64,000 nt of DNA from Macrosoma leucophasiata (lineage: Eukaryota > Arthropoda > Insecta > Lepidoptera > Hedylidae): contig JAWQUS010000022.1 in assembly GCA_036365455.1 (NCBI GenBank), positions 1,364,001-1,428,000 of the forward strand, written 5' to 3'. Each line of letters starts with the position of its first letter. The first letter of the stretch is position 1. Under the pieces are notes generated by a model. It worked only from the letters and a program-made list of their open reading frames with translations, did not search any database and was not told where the DNA came from. The translations under genes and the position numbers were made by a program. This document shows positions 58,879 to 64,000 of this stretch, piece by piece.

Positions 58879-59319
58879 AAAACTTGTTTTTTATTTTCTT
58901 TTTTAATATCTTTAAAATACATAGAATTATGTAATGTTGCCTACGCCCTCGAGCTCCAAGAGATATTGTAAATAATAACATTAACTGACTTAAATAAAGG
59001 TTAGTACACGGATACGGTTTCTAGGACGCGAAAATGGATGCGAATGATTTCATATCGATTTGATTTAATCGATAACATCCGATTGTTATCGATTAAACTG
59101 TTTAACCTTGCAATATTGATGTAATTATTACATTGCGCTTGAAGGCGTAGGCTTCACCACATTACCTTATCTATTAACCGCTAAATGGTAGTGTCAGAGA
59201 ATATTTAATAATATCTACTCTGTACCTATAGTTTATTCAGTTTATTCATTTATTTCATATAATAAGGCTCCTGGAGAGCACTTTTACATCGTCATTTTTT
59301 TTAAACTAACCTAGAGTAA
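58879..59319. other. Mostly unassigned
   Basis: At about 59138-59198 GAAGGCGTAGGCTTCACCAC and ACCGCTAAATGGTAGTG is a small SINE-A remnant. ATCGATTTGATTTAATCGAT at about 59055 is a short palindrome. Confidence 0.4.
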
Positions 59320-59518
59320 CCTATAGAATGGACATTTCGACGTCCCGCACGATTTTTCCGCCTCACCCAAGCTCCTCCCCTCTTATTGGAGACGTTTGGT
59401 CACGTTTGGTATTCTCTACGTACGTGCACGTGTAAATACACGTCACTGACTCATGTCTGTGTAATAGAGACCAAATCAAGCGTTCTTAAGGAATTTTCGC
59501 GGAGTGTCCGCGGCGTGT
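59320..59518 (-). repeat. Repeat K, copy 5, reverse
   Basis: CTATAGAATGGACATTTCGA to TTTTCGCGGAGTGTCCGCGG. Confidence 0.6.
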
Positions 59519-59617
59519 GTGTCAAAATAACTTAAAAAGATAGTTAAATTTTCTTGTGACAGGTAAAATAACAAAAAAAAATTAAAGTGATTAGGCGCGT
59601 CCACACAGACCGACAAG

Positions 59618-60215
59618 TAGAGGAGGTCCCTAAATTAAAAAAAAAAGTTTTTATTCTACCACTTAGTCGGCGTAATAACCTGTCAAGGAACATAAGGCCA
59701 CCGGCGCCCAGACACAATTGAATTTCAATTGTCATATTTTTCTCGTGTCTGGAGGGTTAAGGTGTATAAGTGTGCCCAAGGATCATGGCAAGATTTGTAC
59801 AGAAAAAAATTAAAAAAGGTACACGGTAAAACAGCATGGAAATATTATCTAGTGAACCTAAACAACATTTCCTGATACTTAAAATATTTTTAACTCTCCG
59901 GAATAAAAAGTTGGAAATTGAACTTTAGTATGGAGTGCTTCTCCTGTTGTTAGGAAAGACGATTTTTATTCCGGTGATTTAAAGATAATTTACATACCAG
60001 AAAAGGTTCTATAAGTTCCCTAGATAATATTTCTAACCCGTTTTACCTTGTACCTTTTTCTAACTTTTTTTGTACAAATCAATGTATGAAACTTGCCATG
60101 ATTCTTTAAAGTCTCTAGTACTAATAGTTTTTACGCTAAACCGCGGACGGACAGACAGACAGACGGACATGGCGAAACTATAAGGATTCCTTGTTTACTA
60201 CGGAACCCTAAAAAA
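59618..60215 (+). repeat. Repeat T, interrupted by a MITE
   Basis: GTTTTTATTCTACCACTTAG on the left; AAAGTCTCTAGTACTAATAG, AACCGCGGACGGACAGACAG and CTACGGAACCCTAAAA on the right. Parallel to 17890-18060. Confidence 0.5.
59781..60104. mobile_element. MITE, 324 bp, with ~50-bp imperfect inverted ends
   Basis: GATCATGGCAAGATTTGTAC and AAAAAAGGTACACGGTAAAAC at the left correspond to reversed GAATCATGGCAAGTTTCATA and AAAAGGTACAAGGTAAAAC at the right. Interrupts repeat T. Confidence 0.65.
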
Positions 60216-60267
60216 AGTAAAAAAATTCTTACCAAAACAAAATATTGAAAAATATTTGCTTTTTGAT

Positions 60268-60680
60268 TGGCAACCTAGTGGATACATAATTCTCTACATT
60301 ATAAATATGCTTAATAAATATATGCTTATATAATATATTTTACTGATGGTAGAGCTCCAGTGACGGAGCTCGCGGGCGTAGGCACCACCGCATTACCTAA
60401 TATACTTGCCGCTAAATAGTAGTGTTCAACACTATCGTGTTCCGGTCAGGTGGTAATGTACGGCCCTGTAATTTCCGGCACAGAGGCATAAGACCTTAGG
60501 CCTCAGGAGTGGTAACGCATCTGCATTTTGACCTTGGTCTTTGTGTGGGTGTCTATAGGCTGCAGTCATCACTTAACATCAATGTGAACTGCATGCTTGT
60601 TTACCACTGCTTAAAAAATAGGTTTGCAGCATATCTGGATGAACGAAATGATTCTGCAGTGGGATCCAAACCTATGTTGC
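60268..60680 (+). repeat. Repeat Y, split by SINE-A
   Basis: GGCAACCTAGTGGATACATA on the left; TAGGTTTGCAGCATATCTGG, ATGAACGAAATGATTCTGC and GTGGGATCCAAACC on the right. Confidence 0.5.
60341..60619 (+). mobile_element. SINE-A, full-length
   Basis: ACTGATGGTAGAGCTCCAGT to CCACTGCTTAAAAAA. Confidence 0.85.
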
Positions 60681-60727
60681 GTACAGATAAGTGCCGAGTT
60701 CATGAGTTCGAATAACTTTACCTATAG

Positions 60728-61208
60728 GGGTTTTGGCGGGAACCTTGAAAGATGCGTATGGTCACGGTAAATAGATTGTAAATACCTAGTAGAGTTTTGG
60801 CGGGAACCTTGAAAGAGGCGTATGGTGCTCTTATTTTATTTCATTTTCTTGGTGTATTTTTAAGTTATATTGAATAAAATTGGTGGCATTTTGTTTGCTA
60901 TAGGTTTATTACAGTGCCCGTGTATAGTGAAATAGAATAACAGTGCGAAAACACGACCTTTCAGGTTGCCTCCAAAACTTCATGTAAATGTTCTGGTAAA
61001 GTAGCCATCGCTTTACTCGAATAACTTGATTGTAACTCACTTCACTGACATATTATACTCGATAACTTATATACTTGATACTTACATATTATACTTGATG
61101 ACTATATTAGACTAACTTTTACGCTGCTCAAATAAATATGAAATATCGTTTTACTTGACACTGGCAATATGCGTAATAGCGATGTCATAATAAAAAAAAA
61201 AAAAAACC
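60728..61208 (+). mobile_element. Repeat B with duplicated start
   Basis: GTTTTGGCGGGAACCTTGAA occurs at 60731 and again at 60795, so the first about 64 bp are doubled. The rest runs to TAGCGATGTCATAAT plus a long poly-A. Confidence 0.78.
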
Positions 61209-61591
61209 TAGTAGTTTGTTCTATCTACTGTGGTATGGTGCTCTTATTTTATTTCATTTTCTTGGTGTATTTTTAAGTTATATTGAATATTTTGTTTGAT
61301 ATAGTTTTATTACAGTGCCCGTGTATAGTGAAATAGAATAACAGTGCCAAAACACGATAATTCAGGTTGCCTCTAAAACTTCATTGTAAATGTTCTGGTA
61401 AAGTAGCCATCACTTTACTCGAATTACTGACTGTAACTCACTTGACCGACATACTTAATAAATAATTAACTGACTATATTATACTAACTTTTACGCTGCC
61501 TAAATATATACGAAATATCGTTTTTTTTTGTTTTTATATTATTTCGCATTAACACATGCTTGTGAAATATATTTTATTTAAAGAAAAATTT

Positions 61592-61667
61592 GACTTCAGG
61601 CGAGACTCGAACTCGCAGCCAACTGGGAATCTAGTCCAGCCGCTCTTCCAATTGAGCTACTGAAGTC
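61592..61667 (-). tRNA. tRNA-like cloverleaf in repeat F
   Basis: 76 nt reverse-strand member of the inverted pair. Confidence 0.5.
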
Positions 61668-61732
61668 CTGCCCGATCTGTCAAAACTTTCCTTCACATTT
61701 ATTGCCTTGCTTTATGGTGACAAATCGGGCAG

Positions 61733-61808
61733 GACTTCAGTAGCTCAATTGGAAGAGCGGCTGGACTAGATTCCCAGTAGGCCGCGAGTTCGAGTCTCGC
61801 CTGAACTC
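61733..61808 (+). tRNA. tRNA-like cloverleaf in repeat F
   Basis: 76 nt forward member. The acceptor arm GACTTCA/TGAACTC has one mispair. Confidence 0.5.
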
Positions 61809-61905
61809 AATTTTTTTCTTTCCATTTTTCTTTAAATAAAAGAAATATCGTTTTACTTGACACTGGCAATATGCGGAATAGTGATGCCATAATTTAAAAA
61901 AAAAA

Positions 61906-62243
61906 TCCTGTATTAAGATAGATTGATAGATAAATAGTTGATTTATGTAATTATATCAATTAATAAATGCTCAATAATTAATGCAATTGTCAACGCGTTA
62001 ATAAAGTTACGTGTATAATCTGTGGGAAATTTTTTCTTTTGCATTTGGATTACCTATTTTAAACAAAGTGTCGTAAAACGATAATTGCATAATGCAAAGC
62101 ATGAAGTGAATAGAAGAAAAAAGTGGAAAGGACTCGCGCAAAGACGGTGCCGTTTATCTGAAAACAAAGATAAATAAATATATTGGACTGAAAATGTTTT
62201 TTGTACCTATAGGTTGCCTACCTAGCATTTTAGCAATCTTTCC
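61906..62243. other. No feature recognised
   Basis: AT-rich and unassigned, starting with a TAGATTGATAGATAAAT stretch. Confidence 0.4.
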
Positions 62244-62487
62244 ACTGGTGGTAGAGCTCCAGTGACGGAGCTCGCGGGCGTAGACACCACCGCATTACCT
62301 AATATACCTACTTGCCGCTAAATGGTAGTGTTCAGCACTATTGTGTTCCGGTCAGGTGGTAATGTACGGCCCTGTAATTTCCTTAGGCCTCAGGAGTGGT
62401 AACGCATCTGCATTTCGACCTTGGTCTTTGCGTCACACACATCAATGTGAGCTGCATGCTTGTTTCCCACATCCATTACATAAAAAT
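62244..62487 (+). mobile_element. SINE-A with internal deletion
   Basis: ACTGGTGGTAGAGCTCCAGT; GCACAGAGGCATAACACC and part of GTGGGTGTCTATAGGC are missing; ends CATTACATAAAAA. Confidence 0.8.
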
Positions 62488-62817
62488 CTTCCAGGTAAAA
62501 TATCAATTATGAAGCTCGACTAATCCTAATAAACACGCGTTATTTAATTTTACATATCTGTTTATCGTAATAAATACGCTGATATAATAACTTGCGATTT
62601 ATAATATTACCTTGCCGTTAGCCTCGGCATTGAGCTTGGGTGGGTAATTTATATTTTGGGGGTCATATTATTTTGACGTTTTATCTAACGGTATATTTTT
62701 TTTAGGCAAAGTAATTGTGATTCGCATGATCGCAGATTTGTTTTTGATGTGCCTATTTTATCGTCGGATTTTCCTCTTAAGCAGATTATAAAAATATAGT
62801 TTATCCGTCCATATTGA
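62488..62817. other. No feature recognised
   Basis: AT-rich and unassigned. Confidence 0.4.
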
Positions 62818-63074
62818 AAGAATGTCGAATGAGCGAATCACTAAACAGATATACAATGCGAATGTGGATGGTTGCAGAGGCCCAGGAAGACCAAGACTGA
62901 CCATGACAAATAGGTCGAGTTCTGTCTGATGGTGGGGTCAAAAGTCTTAGGAATCGGCGTGCATGTATGAAGAGAATGATGAAGGTAGACGAGGCACGAG
63001 AGGTATGTCAGCACCGGGATATCTGGCGCTCTACACTCTCAGCCTACCCCGTTAGGGACTTGGTGTGAAGATAC

Positions 63075-63141
<67 letters not shown>
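62818..63141 (+). pseudogene. LINE-2, pol C-terminus and (AT)n tail, frameshifted
   Basis: ERMSNERITKQIYNANVDGC, RGPGRPRLT, a frameshift near 62902, then RRACMKRMMKVDEAREVCQ and WRSTLSAYPVRDLV with a stop. The tail TACATATACATATATAT grows into about 35 AT repeats (63069-63141). Same protein as 24874-25488, older copy. Confidence 0.85.
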
Positions 63142-63144
<3 letters not shown>

Positions 63145-63150
63145 CATACA

Positions 63151-63462
63151 ACTGCCTCGGTAGCCTAGTGGTAGCAGGCCACTACTACTACGCTGAGGTC
63201 CTGGGTTCGATTCCCGGGTAGGAGGTTATCAGAGATAATGGTGTACAGTCCTTTATATCTGGTTCTATTGGGATTTATCCATTTTCTGGAAATTTCCCAG
63301 TAACTCGAAGTTTGGTGTTGTGCCCGGAGATGTCAACAGGCTCGCCACCTGTTACATGGGCCAAAACGTAACCGGCGAATCGTGGGTGTTTGCATGTATG
63401 ATTGAATGCATGCATTTACCTCTGCCTACCCCTTCAGGGATTACAGGCGTGAAGTTACGTAT
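63151..63462 (+). mobile_element. SINE-H, full-length
   Basis: CTGCCTCGGTAGCCTAGTGG, B box GGTTCGATTCCCGGG, to GGCGTGAAGTTACG. It follows the AT tail of LINE-2 directly. Confidence 0.87.
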
Positions 63463-63494
63463 ATCCGTTCATAATTCCATGATATTTTTTACGA

Positions 63495-63680
63495 CCCGGA
63501 AGGTCCAGCGGTGTGAGATGACCGTTTGAGACGAAGGTTCGAACCCCGCACCGGGACAAATATTTGTATCGTCTACAGATATTTGTTTTGGGGTCTGGGT
63601 GTTTGTGTATGTGTTGTATCTATGTGTACAATGGCACCTGCAACACAGGTTTATACCTAATGTCACATGAGTGTAAGCGT
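63495..63680 (+). mobile_element. SINE-C, longest copy
   Basis: tRNA-like head AAGGTCCAGCGGTGTGAGAT with B box GGTTCGAACCCCGCACC, then GACAAATATTTGTATCGTC, TGGGTGTTTGTGTATGTG and GAGTGTAAGCGTATTTTT. Other copies: 36466-36546 (head) and 10935-11079 (body). Confidence 0.75.
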
Positions 63681-63681
63681 A

Positions 63682-63919
63682 TTTTTTTTTTAATTGAAAG
63701 TGGCAAACAATCAGTTTACATTGATGTTAAGTGATGACTGCAGCTTAAAGACACCCACAAAATGCAGATGCACCCCCGATACCATAGTTGTTATGTCTCT
63801 GGGCCCTACATTACCATCTAACCGGAACACGATAGTGCTGAACACTACCATTTGGTGGTAATGGGGTGGTGCCTGCGCTCTCGAGTCCCTACTGGAACTC
63901 TACCACTCTACCACCAGTA
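63682..63919 (-). mobile_element. SINE-A' subfamily, reverse
   Basis: Poly-T, TTGAAAGTGGCAAACAATCA, to CTGCGCTCTCGAGTCCCTAC and CTCTACCACCAGT. Confidence 0.78.
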
Positions 63920-63922
63920 TTT

Positions 63923-64000
63923 ATGTGTTAAGGATGACAAACAAGCCGACGGGCCACCTGATGGAAAGTGGTCACCGTCGCGTATAAACATTTGCAACAC
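63923..64000 (-). mobile_element. Lepidopteran LINE/SINE tail fragment, cut by the window edge
   Basis: ACAAGCCGACGGGCCACCTG and AAAGTGGTCACCGTCGCG match, from memory, a very common lepidop­teran retroposon end. It is distantly related to the SINE-A end (CACTTAACATCAATGTGAAC reversed). Runs off the window. Confidence 0.5.

Larger units (their letters stand above)
61525..61841. mobile_element. Repeat F, head-to-head inverted dimer
   Basis: Reverse unit (tail, tRNA-like 61592-61667, short linker ATTGCCTTGCTTTATGG) joined to a forward unit (CAAATCGGGCAG, tRNA-like 61733-61808, tail). Flanked by GAAATATCGTTTT (61512-61524, 61842-61854) copied from repeat B. Both outer ends are tails. Confidence 0.8.
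61228..61905 (+). mobile_element. Repeat B, second copy, split by repeat F
   Basis: TGGTATGGTGCTCTTATTTT to ACGAAATATCG, then GAAATATCGTTTTACTTGAC to AGTGATGCCATAAT plus poly-A. In tandem with the preceding B copy. Confidence 0.78.

Overview
The window looks like intergenic, repeat-saturated DNA from a moth or butterfly (Lepidoptera). The evidence is AT-rich sequence, dozens of copies of a poly-A-tailed SINE with the lepidopteran-style GGTGGTAG...GTAGGCACCACC head, RTE-type LINE tails of the kind common in Lepidoptera, a mariner transposase, Penelope-like debris and Helitron-like short elements. I see no host protein-coding gene, no rRNA operon and no CRISPR array. Every coding stretch I can identify is a decayed piece of a transposable element. 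Family letters (A, B, D ...) are my own labels, defined by similarity between copies inside this window; no database search was possible.

Layout. 1-2.5 kb: RTE LINE end, a 5S rRNA-derived SINE (D) split by other insertions, and a direct dimer of a tRNA-containing unit (F). 2.5-7.8 kb: Helitron-like elements, palindromic MITEs, an (AT)n run and a long degenerate repeat (T). 7.8-11.6 kb: two deep nests. One is MITE-E holding repeat J and repeat B, with Z inside B and F inside Z. The other is repeat B holding SINE-A and a near full-length mariner, which itself carries a LINE-2 fragment and a SINE-C fragment. 11.6-24 kb: alternating SINE-A, tRNA-headed SINE-H, K/L/U MITEs and two Penelope-like (PLE) foldbacks. 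24.4-25.7 kb: an inverted PLE C-terminus with a LINE-2 insertion in its 3' region. 26-38 kb: more SINEs, MITE-E copies, a 600-bp palindrome and a nuclease-like retroelement fragment at 33 kb. 38.8-40.4 kb: a 1.6-kb GC-rich 15-bp minisatellite that is open in nearly every frame. 41-64 kb: LINE C-termini, MITEs, a 941-bp DNA transposon with perfect 29-bp terminal repeats and an 8-bp target duplication, more nests and a LINE-2 ending in a long (AT)n tail.

How the parts relate. Several non-autonomous families share their 3' ends with LINEs seen in the same window: SINE-D ends like the RTE LINEs and SINE-H ends like LINE-2, as expected if those LINEs mobilise them. Many insertions keep clear target-site duplications, so the order of insertion can be read directly. 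The most unusual observations are the F/G family, whose insertions carry two tRNA-bearing or tail units, often inverted, between single target duplications; the 5S rRNA-headed SINE; the PLE terminal foldbacks; the hairpin-unit minisatellite; and the 941-bp DNA transposon.
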